From Lactarius indigo (taxonomy: Eukaryota; Basidiomycota; Agaricomycetes; Russulales; Russulaceae): a stretch of DNA of 64,000 nucleotides. Position numbers and translations under genes: made by a program. Within the stretch, counting starts at the first letter, position 1. Each line of letters opens with the position of its first letter. Under the pieces are notes generated by a model. The model saw only the letters and a list, made by a program, of their open reading frames with translations. It searched no databases and had not been told where the DNA came from. The stretch is taken from assembly GCA_025766275.1 (NCBI GenBank), contig JAFKAC010000014.1:1054001-1118000 (forward strand), written 5' to 3'. Positions 43,101 through 52,153 of the stretch are shown here, piece after piece.

Positions 43101-44061
43101 GGCTGATGCTCAGGGAGTCTCTGGGATTCTTCCTCCGAGAAGACTTTTGCGAAGTCACGATAGTGTTCAGGGACCATTTCTTTGAAAGTTTTCTTAGGTT
43201 TGGAAGTTATCGCTTTCTCGGCAATCTGCTGAGAGTACGTGAAACCAGCCAAACAGAAAACTTCGTCAGAGACTGTGTCCAACACTTTCTCCGCAAGGAG
43301 ACGGCGGCGTTCCATACAGTTTGCCATAATGCGCGTCACCTCTATCTCTATCTCTGGTGCGGCTATTTCAGCGCTAGAGTTGAGACGCATCGTGCCTTCC
43401 TGCCAATCTATGTGCGGGTTCCGATGTCTAAGCCAAGGCAGTCCCAATATTACTCGTTCTGGGCCTAGTGAGGTGACCATGAAGTCGAACTTTTCTGCAC
43501 TAGGACCGACTTTAAGAACGAGTGTCACTTTATGGGTGATACTGCCGGCTTCATTGAGCGTCCCATCTATATTGTATAGGGTGATGGGATGTTCTAGCGG
43601 AACTTGCAACATCTTGTGGCGGTCAGCGTACTTCTTGTCCAGGAACAACGAAGTTGCTCCGGAGTCTACCATGGCTGCTACTTTTACAGTACGATGACGT
43701 CCTTGTAGTTCAACAGAAATATGAAAATGAGATCTGCTATCTTTTGTTTCGGGGATAATACAAGAAGAAAGCGCTGCATCAGAAGTCATCACTTGCGGCG
43801 CTGCTACAAATTGTGGAGCAATCGGAACACTAATACTATTGTTCATCTCCGAGGCAGATGTAGATGTAGAATCAGAACAGGAAGCTGAGACATCACTACT
43901 ATCAACATGACAGGCAGAAACAAAATGGTACGTAGGAATTACAGATTGGTCCGAGTCCGAAACGAGGCGAGATCGTAGGCATATCTTACAACTACACAAG
44001 GCCGAGTCAACCGTATCTGTTTTACAGGGGGAGTCCGCAGCTATGACTACCCCTGGATCTA
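40175..44061 (-). pseudogene. element B pol: protease, RT, RNase H, integrase, chromodomain, one nonsense codon
   Basis: The frame is -1 relative to gag and opens in the gag stop region. Protease AAMVDSGATSLFLDKKY; RT with SPMASPVFFIKKKDGKLRL and VAVYMDDILIYS; RNase H (VEVDASGFATGGIL, ITDHKNMEWW). It is interrupted by TGA at 41873-41875 between ALFLS and FAFKITYKKGE and continues in the same frame to a zinc-binding HHCC region (HDSVTTGHPGKNGT ... CDRCQRY) and integrase core (IGPLPVSRGKDM, SDRGPQFAARSM, HPQANGQVERKNQ). The chromodomain is at the C-terminus ([30 protein letters not shown]). One substitution (probably CGA to TGA) separates this copy from an intact polyprotein. The chromodomain suggests chromovirus-type integration targeting. 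Confidence 0.92.
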
Positions 44062-44068
44062 AAAAGCC
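44059..44068 (-). promoter_or_regulatory. gag stop / -1 frame overlap of element B at a T5 run
   Basis: On the minus strand the gag frame ends GCG GCT TTT TAG. Read one base back, the sequence is GGC TTT TTA GAT CCA, which is the open pol frame. The same arrangement (TTTTTAG) closes the gag of element A. This fits programmed -1 frameshifting or slippage at the stop; not proven. Confidence 0.6.
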
Positions 44069-45285
44069 GCTTTAAGAGCGTTGATTTGCTCTTGTTGGGC
44101 CGTGAGCGCCGCCAATAACTTTGCCACGTCTGCCTGGGACGTATTGGCTTTGGGCGATGTGGAGGTACTTGTTTGGGCGGTGGAGGCCGCCGACTGACTG
44201 GAAGAAGGTTGGGAGGGGGTCTCCTCACTACTGGCCGCAGCTTTCGCTTTGGCGGGTTTCCCCATGAATTTGAGCATGCAGACGGGTGCCCTATGCCCGA
44301 CTTTTTGGCAGTGGTGGCACACGTCTCTTTCGTGTTTTCCATCCTTCTTTGAGTGGTCCTTAGAACCACACCCGTAACATTTGCCTTGCATGTGCTTTTG
44401 GTAATCTTGCCGGGTCTTTCCGCCGGATGCGGGCTTGCTCGTGCCGGATCCCTGCTGACGTGATGCGTCAACTTGCATCGCGTCTGGGTCGGACGGCTTG
44501 CCTGCAGGCAAGATCGACTGGCTGGACGAACCGCCCTTCTTTTCCGAGTCCCTCTGTCTCAGTCGCTGATCCAGCGATTGTGAGACCTGCTTGAGGTCGT
44601 CGAAATCAACATGGGCCTTGTCCGTCAGGGCTAAGGCATCTTTTACGCGGTCTGAGAGACCATCGTAAAAGCGGGTGCGGAGGTCTGCTTTTGACCATCC
44701 AGTCTGTCCAGAGTACTGTTCGAACACGGATTGGTACTCTGCAACCGATCCGCGGCCCTGTTTTGTCTTCTTCAGCTGCTCCCTCGCTGTTTCTGTAGTA
44801 TTGAGGGGCGAAAACCATCGGTTAAATTCTTTGACGAATTCGTCCCAGGAACTGCCGAACGGAATGTTGTTAGACTGAAGTTGTTCAAGGTAAGGGAGAG
44901 CCCATGACTTGGCTTCCCCTTCCATAAGGTTAAGAACCGCCATAATCCAGCGGTCCTCTGCCCGGAAGTACATGCCCTGGGCCGGGTCCCAGGTGTTCAT
45001 AGCGTCCTGTTGTGAGCCTGCCCAATTGTGGAAGGCTGCAAGGAAGTGACGGGCATCTGTGGAGTTGCCTTTCCCATCCCAAGCTTTGGGACGGGCCACT
45101 ACTTCCTTGTGTTTAGGGCTGGGCTTGGCTGCGGTTGCTGAAACCTGTGCGGTCAAGTCCGTGACTTTTTGTGTGAGTATGCCGACTACTTGGCCTAGAT
45201 CGCTTATGAGGCGCAAGCAGTCGTTGAGAGTTGGGGGCGGAGCAGGAGCTATTGGTGTGGTGGGAGCGGTGGCGGCGGCGGACAT
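44059..45285 (-). CDS. element B gag, 408 aa
   Basis: Starts at a true ATG (MSAAATAPTTPIAPAPP). A retrotransposon gag core follows (RPKAWDGKGNSTDARHFLAAF, WIMAVLNLMEGEAKSW, FVKEFNRWFSPLN, TKQGRGSVAEYQSVFEQYSG), then a Ser-rich linker and two CCHC-like zinc knuckles (CYGCGSKDHSKK, CHHCQKVGHRAPVC). It forms the virus-like particle and binds the element RNA. The frame is open for about 75 further codons upstream of this ATG (to about 45550), with coding-like sequence (SKYKTILSKEEKEWIKNF) but no ATG, so the real N-terminus may be longer. Confidence 0.88.
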   Translation of the reverse strand: MSAAATAPTTPIAPAPPPTLNDCLRLISDLGQVVGILTQKVTDLTAQVSATAAKPSPKHKEVVARPKAWDGKGNSTDARHFLAAFHNWAGSQQDAMNTWDPAQGMYFRAEDRWIMAVLNLMEGEAKSWALPYLEQLQSNNIPFGSSWDEFVKEFNRWFSPLNTTETAREQLKKTKQGRGSVAEYQSVFEQYSGQTGWSKADLRTRFYDGLSDRVKDALALTDKAHVDFDDLKQVSQSLDQRLRQRDSEKKGGSSSQSILPAGKPSDPDAMQVDASRQQGSGTSKPASGGKTRQDYQKHMQGKCYGCGSKDHSKKDGKHERDVCHHCQKVGHRAPVCMLKFMGKPAKAKAAASSEETPSQPSSSQSAASTAQTSTSTSPKANTSQADVAKLLAALTAQQEQINALKAAF

Positions 45286-45421
45286 CTTGTCTAATTCGTC
45301 TTGTCTCTTTCTTTCCTCGTACTTTCTAATCGACTCCCGTCTGTCTTTGATGAGGCGAAGCTGTTCGTCTTCGTCGAAGTCGTCCCAGTTGTCGAAGTTC
45401 TTGATCCACTCCTTTTCTTCT

Positions 45422-46093
45422 TTAGAGAGGATCGTTTTGTACTTGGACGTTACTCCTGTGGGATACTGAGCTTGTGCCTGAGCTGCTCTCTGTTTCCCTT
45501 TGGGAGCTATCGTGAGAGTGGACGGACGGGGGAGGAGAAAGTTCGGGGACTAGAGCTGCCGCGAAGGCGATCAGCTGAGGGACGGTGAAAGGGGTGCCTG
45601 CAACAAGGCCGAATGCTCCGTGAAGTTCTAGAAGGGCGTAACGAAAATCTCTGTCGTAATAGATGGCGCGGACGTATGCTTCCGCGTCGTTCTGTGGTTC
45701 GCCTTCTAGAGAGAACCTGTAGTGGACTTCTTCACCAGCAAAGATTTCTTGCTGATAAACTACAGGGGGTGCTTGGGGGTCATCAACGAGTGTCTCGTTG
45801 GAGGAGGAGTGCGCCGAGTGATAAGAGTGCTCCGAAGCTGCTGTCGGAGTAGGAGATGCGAATCGGGGTGAAGGGATTGGGTCAGAGGACGATTGACCTG
45901 CTCCCTGAACGTGTAGCGATGCCGAAGCAGAGGCTAAGTTTGGAGTGAAGTAAGAACGTGGGGGTGATGGTGGCGCTGGAACAGGGAGAACTGTTTCCTG
46001 TCTTCTCCTGAAGAGACGTCGAAGACGCTGACGGACGTTCGCAAATATGCGAGGCAGTTTGAAAAGTGGGAGGTGGTATAATATGACGACGTG
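45422..46093 (-). CDS. element B leader frame upstream of gag, no ATG
   Basis: A 223-codon open frame with coding character but no methionine at all. It has a basic patch (RQRLRRLFRRRQE), a Pro/Ser-rich stretch, then YRFSLEGEPQNDAEAYVRAIYY and DRDFRYALLELHGAFGLVAG followed by TPFTVPQLIAFAAALVPEL. It overlaps the upstream extension of gag out of frame, so a frameshift or splicing could fuse them. Element A has comparable leader ORFs (for example TYGHLRFAFDGQIYAYQQAYFF at about 51200). Function unknown. Start codon loss, non-AUG initiation or a spliced leader are all possible. Confidence 0.5.
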   Translation of the reverse strand, partial: HVVILYHLPLFKLPRIFANVRQRLRRLFRRRQETVLPVPAPPSPPRSYFTPNLASASASLHVQGAGQSSSDPIPSPRFASPTPTAASEHSYHSAHSSSNETLVDDPQAPPVVYQQEIFAGEEVHYRFSLEGEPQNDAEAYVRAIYYDRDFRYALLELHGAFGLVAGTPFTVPQLIAFAAALVPELSPPPSVHSHDSSQRETESSSGTSSVSHRSNVQVQNDPL

Positions 46094-46633
46094 TTACAAC
46101 GACCGCGAAACGCTAAGTCGAAGATGAGTGGAGAGTCCGATCAAGCAAGACCAATACACAGTGATGTTTCACACTGCGCGAGGCTGCGGCGATAACGGAA
46201 CACTCAGGAATGGGGTAATGGATTTGTGCAAGAACACAAGGCTGTCTGCCGCAGTCTCCTTGACCTATTGGCTGCCTCTCACGCCGAAGCGCTCTCAAAC
46301 TTTTCTGTTTACTTCGCGTACAGCTGTCGCAGGCTAGGCCTGGCAGGCTTCTCTTCCACTTGCAGCTTATCTGGCGTGGTGACCAGTTCTGCAAGCAGTA
46401 CCCAAACGTTCTACTGATGACCAGATAGAACGCCTATAGGCAAGCACAATCTATGCCGACTTTACGGACAATAGAGTTGTACCAAGATAGCGCAGATTCT
46501 GCGTACGAAGGTCCACAGGCAAAGAGTGAGGTGTGTGACACAAGGGACTCGTGGTCGTCAACCACCTAGAAAGGTAAAAGGAAAACGCCGGTAAACAAGA
46601 GTGAAGAGGCGTGTGAAAAGGAACTTGTCCTAA
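46094..46633. other. 5' untranslated leader of element B
   Basis: 540 bp between the leader frame and the 5' LTR. On the minus strand it begins ttaggacaagttcc directly after the LTR, where a primer-binding site is expected. I could not match it to a tRNA 3' end. A 93-codon frame at 46113-46394 has no recognised features. Confidence 0.5.
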
Positions 46634-47406
46634 TGTAGCGGTATGACTTATCACGACAACTAGACCAAGTGAAGGTAAGTGAACTGAACTAGTAGCACAC
46701 CCAAGCCTAGCGCGGAGACAAGTCACGCGCCGAACGTACAGTCACTACGGAGAGTATGCGCACTTGAGACCTTTATACAAGGTCAGAGGCAAGATGATCA
46801 CGCAGTGGCACGCTGAGTGGAGAACCAAGAGGACAAGTTAACATTGGAGAAGTAAGGGAAGTACAAGGGGGATACGCACCTGAGTGGAGAACCAAGAGGA
46901 CAAGTTGGTTCCACTCAGGACGTTACATGAGGGCTTATATACACTGCTGCGGCTGAGTTCGAATTACTATAGAACCTTATTACTAAAGGTACGTATAATA
47001 GTAATGAGTCAGACGCTGACGCGTCGTATCTAAAAATAGCGTTATCTATTGTGCTGACTGATGCACAGTCATTAACGCTGACAGAACAATGACGTGTCCT
47101 TATTTATGATTCACAACCCTATAACAACGTAGTCTAGAACTATCTAGAATGTTCCCTGCTTATCGTCCAATGAGAAACTACTTTACTAATGAGGAAAGTG
47201 ACCTAAAGGGGTAACATTCAATAAGGAAGTTACTATCCCAGGGTCACGTGCTTATGAGTGCACATGTTGGTATCATGTGACTAACCATCTTATCATATCT
47301 AATGATAAGGACTTGGATGTTTTGCACAACGTTGGAGACTCGTATCTCTACCAAATAAATCCGTAAAAATACGGAAAAATAAGGCAAAAATAGAGCGTCC
47401 GTGACA
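46634..47406 (-). repeat. 5' LTR of element B (773 bp)
   Basis: Pair of 39390-40162; see that entry. It borders the target duplication TCCTC at 47407-47411 and carries the promoter for the minus-strand element transcript. Confidence 0.93.
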
Positions 47407-47411
47407 TCCTC

Positions 47412-47680
47412 ATTGTTAGGTTGTTTGCTCGCGCAAACCCATCATCCACGATGATGCCCTCCGCGCCACTGTCCAACAGGGCACGGGCACTGATTTCTTT
47501 GCCAGACTTCTTTCCTACTAGTGTAACTCTGAGAACAATTGAAGGAGCTCTCCTATTCCGAATTGTTTCTACAGGTACATGCTCGGCTCCGAGCGTCTCT
47601 AGTAAGGAAAGGCTGTGTACAATGCTACTGGCACGCATACTTCCAATCGACAGTGCTACGATGGAAGAGCCTAAAAATCC
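47412..47680 (-). pseudogene. element A protease, N-terminal part, cut by element B
   Basis: The frame is -1 relative to the upstream gag: its stop region reads GGA TTT TTA GGC in the pol frame against GAT TTT TAG in gag. It runs through IRNRRAPSIVLRVTLV and the aspartic protease motif ALLDSGAEGIIVDDGFARANNLTM, then meets element B at the TCCTC duplication. The rest continues at 39389. The Asp-Ser-Gly catalytic triplet is intact. Confidence 0.85.
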
Positions 47681-49275
47681 TCATTAATAGGCACCGAACG
47701 CGGACGTGCATCCGGGTCATAAGGTAGTATCTCTCGATACATCGCCCCTATGCTCGTGGGGTGGTCAGCAGGTACTTCCTCCTGACCATCTTCATCAACA
47801 AAGGCACCTCGTGCCCTAACGTTGTTGTTAGATTGGCCTCTTTTGGCCTTCATTGCCATTGTCTTTGCTAGGCATTCCTTGAGGATGTGGCCTGGCTTGC
47901 CACAGTATAGACAGAGTTTGTTCTTGAATCGGTGGTCGCGCTCTTCCTTTGTGAGCTTTCCACGGGATTTACTCGGATGGGATGAAGAAGCATTGACATT
48001 AATGCTGTTGTCTTCCATCAGGACCACCCGTCCTGAAGCGGATTTCTGGGATTTGTTATACTGGTTGATAGCGTGACCCGCGTAGACTCGATAGATGCGG
48101 TCGAATTCTCTTGCTTTCTCTATGAGATCGTCAAAGGTAGTGGGCAAGGGGGATACGCCGAGCAACTTCATGTTTAAGGCGGTGGGAATTGCTTGTCGGA
48201 AGGCATACATCTTTGTTTGCTCATTTGCTCCACTTCGTTGGGCATGGGTGGACCACTCTTGGAACCACTTGTTGAACGGACGAGTGCCCATTTTCATGGT
48301 ATACATCTTGTTTGTGGCTTCCATAGCCGTATGGGCAGGAACGAAGTGTTTGTTACAGTCAGATTTGAACGTTGCCCACGTTCCAAAGGAAACAGCAGCT
48401 CCACCGGTCGGGTTTAAGGCTTTCTTCTGCCTATCCTGGGCCCACTCACCCACAGGGGTGCCCACCTTAAAGTAGGTAAGGGCCGTGGAAATCTTCTTAT
48501 CTTCGGTGTCGAAGATGGAGCTGTTCAGGTGGAAATAATTTGCCAAATTATTCCAGAAAGCTTCTGCTTTATCAGGCTTTCCGTCAAAGGGTTCAGGTGC
48601 TGCTCCAAGGATCTTTGCGGGAGCAGGTGCTGCCATGGTTGTACTTAGAGGGGGAACGGACAAAGGGGGTACGGAGGGTCTTGGGGAAACTGTTGCACTA
48701 ACAGTGATAGGTGGTGATGGAAGTCGAGGAGGGGGCGTTGGAAATGGCAGGCTACTTGGACTGGGGGTACTTGGGGAAACTTGAGGGGAAGATGGTCGGG
48801 AGGTTACTTGGGAAAGTAAGCCGGAAAGAGTCTTAGTGGTACTCTCTAAGATCTGGGAAACTTCAGCTACGTCGCTGTCAGAGCCGGGGGAGTTGTCTTT
48901 AGTCGGGGTTGCGAACTCTTCGCTCTCAGGTGGCTCTTCCGAGTCGGAAAATTGAACCTTTCGATTATTGTTGTACGTCCAAAGCTTTTTGACGAAATTC
49001 CAGCAGACTTCTTTTCCGCGATAGGTGCCGTGTAATGTGTCGTAATCAAGGTCCTCGACCTTTTCAATGTCAGGGTAAGTTCTCTTGAGATCTTCAAATA
49101 ATATGTGTTCCTGGGTTTCAACCTTTGTCCAGGGATGTTTTCCAGTGGGACTAGTGATCTCTTGCCCTTCCCACTGAGCATGATAAAGGTTGTCGTTGTT
49201 GGAGAAGAAGGTGTTATGGAAATATACAGGGATGCAGGCTTTCTCTTGTTCCGTAAGAGGTCGTTGCGTACTCAT
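47671..49275 (-). CDS. element A gag, 534 aa
   Basis: Starts at ATG 49275 (MSTQRPLTEQEKACIPVYF). The N-terminal domain has a Trp-containing module (YHAQWEGQEITSPTGKHPW ... YRGKEVCWNFVKKLWTY), then a Ser/Pro-rich linker (about residues 130-220). The gag core follows (EPFDGKPDKAEAFWNNLANYF, WATFKSDCNKHFVPA, RPFNKWFQEWSTHAQR), then a zinc knuckle CLYCGKPGHILKEC and an acidic tail ending in TTTTTAG. The ATG overlaps the TGA of the upstream ORF (ATGA), which suggests coupled translation. Frame intact. Confidence 0.88.
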   Translation of the reverse strand: MSTQRPLTEQEKACIPVYFHNTFFSNNDNLYHAQWEGQEITSPTGKHPWTKVETQEHILFEDLKRTYPDIEKVEDLDYDTLHGTYRGKEVCWNFVKKLWTYNNNRKVQFSDSEEPPESEEFATPTKDNSPGSDSDVAEVSQILESTTKTLSGLLSQVTSRPSSPQVSPSTPSPSSLPFPTPPPRLPSPPITVSATVSPRPSVPPLSVPPLSTTMAAPAPAKILGAAPEPFDGKPDKAEAFWNNLANYFHLNSSIFDTEDKKISTALTYFKVGTPVGEWAQDRQKKALNPTGGAAVSFGTWATFKSDCNKHFVPAHTAMEATNKMYTMKMGTRPFNKWFQEWSTHAQRSGANEQTKMYAFRQAIPTALNMKLLGVSPLPTTFDDLIEKAREFDRIYRVYAGHAINQYNKSQKSASGRVVLMEDNSINVNASSSHPSKSRGKLTKEERDHRFKNKLCLYCGKPGHILKECLAKTMAMKAKRGQSNNNVRARGAFVDEDGQEEVPADHPTSIGAMYREILPYDPDARPRSVPINEDF

Positions 49276-49865
49276 TCACCTCTTCTGGTGAGACGGGTGA
49301 CAGTCCAACTGTCCAGGTTCCAGGGGTAGTAGACTTTGTATGCGGGGAGGAGGATAGCTCTATCCAGACGATGGGGTCTTTGTGAACGACGGATCCAATG
49401 GTATTCTTCCCAGATACCAAAGTGGGTCAGGGTTGTCTTGCTTCTCCACAAGAAGTCTTGGAAATACAAGGGGCTTGTCGAAACCTCGCTTATGTGCGTA
49501 AGCGGCTGGGAAAAGTACAGGGTTTCAAGATTATGTCGGTTTTGGTACAGCAGAGAACAGTGTCTTCTGAACACGTCGAGTTCTCGGGGGGTTCGGGTTG
49601 GTAGGTTCTTGGTTACTAGGATAGCCTCAGGGAGGTGACAATGGATTTCTCGGGGTTGGGTCTTGAGATACTGAGCTTCGTCGCTGCTTGTGGAATGCTG
49701 CCTTGCAGCCGGAGTTGCTTGGATACTGGGGTACACCGGTTCACTCGGACCGGCTTGGTTTATACTCGGAAGGGGAATCTGGGTGTTGGTAGCTCGACGA
49801 GCTCTGGGGGCCCTTCTTGGGGTGACAGGGGTACTAGGGGTAGAGGCTATAGGCCGATCGTCCAC
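49272..49865 (-). CDS. element A ORF directly upstream of gag, 197 aa
   Basis: ATG at 49865 (MDDRPIASTPSTPVTPRR), then a basic/Pro-rich N-terminus and a globular-looking part (ILVTKNLPTRTPRELDVFRRHC, WRSKTTLTHFGIWEEYHWIRR). It ends with TGA whose first two bases are shared with the gag start (ATGA, 49275-49272). No known domain. The intact frame in a dead element and the tight junction to gag suggest that it is a real element protein rather than chance. Confidence 0.6.
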   Translation of the reverse strand: MDDRPIASTPSTPVTPRRAPRARRATNTQIPLPSINQAGPSEPVYPSIQATPAARQHSTSSDEAQYLKTQPREIHCHLPEAILVTKNLPTRTPRELDVFRRHCSLLYQNRHNLETLYFSQPLTHISEVSTSPLYFQDFLWRSKTTLTHFGIWEEYHWIRRSQRPHRLDRAILLPAYKVYYPWNLDSWTVTRLTRRGE

Positions 49866-50261
49866 TTGGAAGCGACAATGAGTTCTTCTTTGGGCGATGT
49901 GTGAAGATGCCAGGTTTATTGCCCAATGAATTGGATCCAGGGTTTGACTTGGAAAATTGTCAAATTTTACACTCGTAAAATTTATCTCGACAATCTATAC
50001 TATCTAGACCTTTTCTCTATAAGGTAGATAGTTAACTCCAGGGGACCACAACACTACGTTGGGGGGTGTCGGGGGGGTGTTAGGACAATAACCGCAGGTG
50101 CAAACTTCTTGAGAGCACCAACAGGGGCCGGAGGTCAGAGTTGGTCCCCAACCGTCGTTAGGACTAGGCAGTTGGTTAGTATCTCCGTTATGTAGGGAGA
50201 TGTCAGAGTCTGAAGATTCGTCTTCAGTTTCAGGGGAACTAGGGGGTAGCCAATCTGTAAT
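49866..50261. other. spacer between leader ORFs of element A
   Basis: Contains G-runs (ggggggtgtcgggggggtgtt near 50065) and no convincing frame. It may be a degraded join between the two neighbouring ORFs. Confidence 0.4.
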
Positions 50262-50987
50262 TCAGCGGAGCAGGGGCGGAGTCTGGAAAGTTTCTCTAGC
50301 ATTGAGAATTGAAACTAACTCTGGGTCGTCAGAGGTAGAAGGGGGGTAGTGCCAGATACTGGGGTTGACAAGGTTCCGGTCAGGATTGGACAAGGTAGTT
50401 TCCCACACAGAGGTGGCGAAGGAATAAGTGAACTCCGAACTATCGGAGATGACCAGACGGGGAGCAGAATTGGGATGAATGACCACTCGGAGTTCTTGAA
50501 AGGAAATCTGTATTTCCTGGTACGTGAGGCAGAGTCGATCAATGAAATGAAGAGAAAAACCGTCTTCGAGTTGCCGAATATAGTGGTCTTGTCGAGGGGG
50601 AATGTGGACAAACCAAAGATAATCACTCTTGGCCCACACTAGGAGTTGGTCTGTTGGATGGTTGGTGGCAGAGATGGAGTTCAAAAGATGCCAATAAAGG
50701 AGGTGCTCGTCGGCAGCCTTGACGACTTCAGAAAGATCGTCAATAAACTCGTGGTAAACCCTCTCAGGGATGACTTCTCCAAAATCAAAGAGGTTGATAA
50801 GGGTTCGTAAAGCGGTAGGGGGTTCTGTCCAACAGTCAAGACGGGGGTTATCGATGAGGTCGTAAGTGGAAGTGACGGGGTAATAGCGGTCAAGTTGCCG
50901 CTGCCTGTGGGACTCAAAGTTAACTCGGGCTCGCACAAGCCTTTGTTCTTCAGATAAGTTGAAGGTAAACGGAGTAGAAGGCGGCAC
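50262..50987 (-). CDS. element A leader ORF, 241 aa
   Basis: True ATG at 50987 (MPPSTPFTFNLSEEQRLV), open for 241 codons with ordinary amino-acid composition and many aromatic residues (LLYWHLLNSISATNHPTDQ, WAKSDYLWFVHIPP, SEFTYSFATSVWETTL). No domain recognised. Located between two other element A frames upstream of gag. Three such ORFs before gag is unusual for Gypsy elements. Could be an accessory protein or captured sequence. Confidence 0.55.
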   Translation of the reverse strand: MPPSTPFTFNLSEEQRLVRARVNFESHRQRQLDRYYPVTSTYDLIDNPRLDCWTEPPTALRTLINLFDFGEVIPERVYHEFIDDLSEVVKAADEHLLYWHLLNSISATNHPTDQLLVWAKSDYLWFVHIPPRQDHYIRQLEDGFSLHFIDRLCLTYQEIQISFQELRVVIHPNSAPRLVISDSSEFTYSFATSVWETTLSNPDRNLVNPSIWHYPPSTSDDPELVSILNARETFQTPPLLR

Positions 50988-51095
50988 TTAAATCACTCGA
51001 TTTTAAGTCCAAAACCCAAATAAGTAAACACTTACTTACTTTGCGTTGTACTTAAAACACTCGTTTCAAGACAAGGCAAATATATAACCACTTAT

Positions 51096-52053
51096 CTAAA
51101 GTGGCTGGTCGTCGGGAAAGGTAGAAATGAAATTAAAGGGGTCGGCCGGGATACGAGGGGAAAGACAATAAGCAAGGAGATGGGGGGCAGAACAAACCAA
51201 GTCCTCAAAGAAATAGGCCTGTTGGTAAGCGTAAATTTGTCCGTCAAAGGCGAAACGTAAATGTCCATAAGTGGTAACAATCCTTCCGTCCAAAAAGTCC
51301 TGGATCTCTAGGGTTACTAGAGAGTCAATGTACCCTGCCCTGTGGACGTTAGCAAGGGGGGCAAAGGCACGTCTCAGGCCTTCCCTGAAGTCGTAACGGA
51401 TAGTCCCAAAGGGGGTGTCGGGGGAGGGAAGGTCGTAGATGGCCTTAGAACAGATGTACAGGGGGGGAAAGTCGGGGTGTTGAGCGGGGTCAACAACGCA
51501 CGGGAAGAGGGTGTAGACATGGGGGGGAGGAAGGCGAAAGGGGGTGACGGAAGGAAAGATGGGGGGAAAATTAACGAGGTGGCAAGGGGAACCCTAGTGA
51601 TTAGTTCCCGGAGTGTGGTGGAGGCGGGCCGCCAAGATTCTCCTTGGGGGGTGATGACGGCGATGAACTGGTGGGGGTGTTCTCCTTGGTGAAGGAGGCA
51701 AGGAGGTGCTTGGTAGGCAGTGGGGCCAAGGGGGGGGAGGTTCTCCTGGTCAGGGTGAGGGGCCGGAGGGAAGATGGGGCCTTGTTCTGCTACTCGCTCG
51801 TAGTCAATCGGCGAGTCGGGGGTCGCAAGGCGGGAGGGGACCGGAACAGGAGACGGAGAGTGACGAGGAGTCAGAGGAAGAACAGGAGGTGGCGAAGGAG
51901 AGCCACGAAGGGAAATAGGGGGGTGGGGGGTCGGAACTCTGAGGGGAGGCGCAGACTCAGTGCGGGGTTCGGGGGACAAGGGGACGATGTTCCCGTTGAG
52001 GTCAAAGATCTCAAGGACCTCTTCGTAGAACTGGGCGACACTGGGGGACAGGG
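51096..52053 (-). pseudogene. element A distal leader ORF, frameshifted and cut by element D
   Basis: Two minus-strand frames. The first is open from the edge of element D at 52053 (SPSVAQFYEEVLEIFDLNGNI) through a Pro-rich region (SPSPPPVLPLTPRHSPSPVP) to a stop at 51374. The second takes over near 51400 (GTIRYDFREGLRRAFAPLAN, TYGHLRFAFDGQIYAYQQAYF, DLVCSAPHLLAYCLSPRIP) and ends at 51096. A single frameshift near 51400 would fuse them. The later block resembles the leader frame of element B in pattern. The start of the ORF is lost to the element D insertion. Confidence 0.5.
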
Positions 52054-52153
52054 TGTTACGATTTTCTTGGACTCGTTTCTTTCTTCACCATTATTCCCTT
52101 CCCACACTATACAAGCCCTGTACGACTACGCGGACTTTACGATTACCCGGTTT
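52054..52153 (+). repeat. 5' LTR of element D, first 100 bp
   Basis: Starts with TG next to element A coding sequence and ends with GGTTT, the target duplication of the Copia insertion. Continues at 58516. Confidence 0.75.

Larger units (their letters stand above)
39390..47406 (-). mobile_element. Gypsy element B, full length (8017 bp), inserted in the protease of element A
   Basis: Two LTRs of 773 bp (39390-40162 and 46634-47406) share nearly identical sequence and start TGTAGC, ending GTGACA. Target duplication TCCTC flanks both sides (39385-39389 and 47407-47411). Removing the element with one TCCTC joins NLTMR to TLIKPLPVRN of the host element's protease without frame change. Polypurine tract next to the left LTR (plus strand tcacccccctcctt, 40163-40176). 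Internal order on the minus strand: leader frame, gag, pol with chromodomain. Confidence 0.95.
34168..52053 (-). mobile_element. Gypsy element A (chromovirus-like), interrupted by three later elements
   Basis: Minus-strand LTR retrotransposon with order (5' to 3') leader ORFs, gag, protease, RT, RNase H, integrase, chromodomain, 3' LTR. It is split by a solo LTR (38130-38624), by Gypsy element B (39390-47406) and, at its 5' side, by Gypsy element D starting at 52054. Removing the first two insertions and one copy of each target duplication restores the pol frame exactly. Its 5' LTR must lie to the right of D, outside the window. Multiple nonsense codons in pol show that it is dead. Confidence 0.85.

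Noticed and set aside
44022..44471. 149-codon minus-strand ORF overlapping gag of element B
   Set aside because: Alternative frame of the gag zinc-knuckle region; basic, low-complexity and unsupported.
46113..46394. 93-codon frame in the leader of element B
   Set aside because: No recognisable features; it lies where the untranslated leader is expected.
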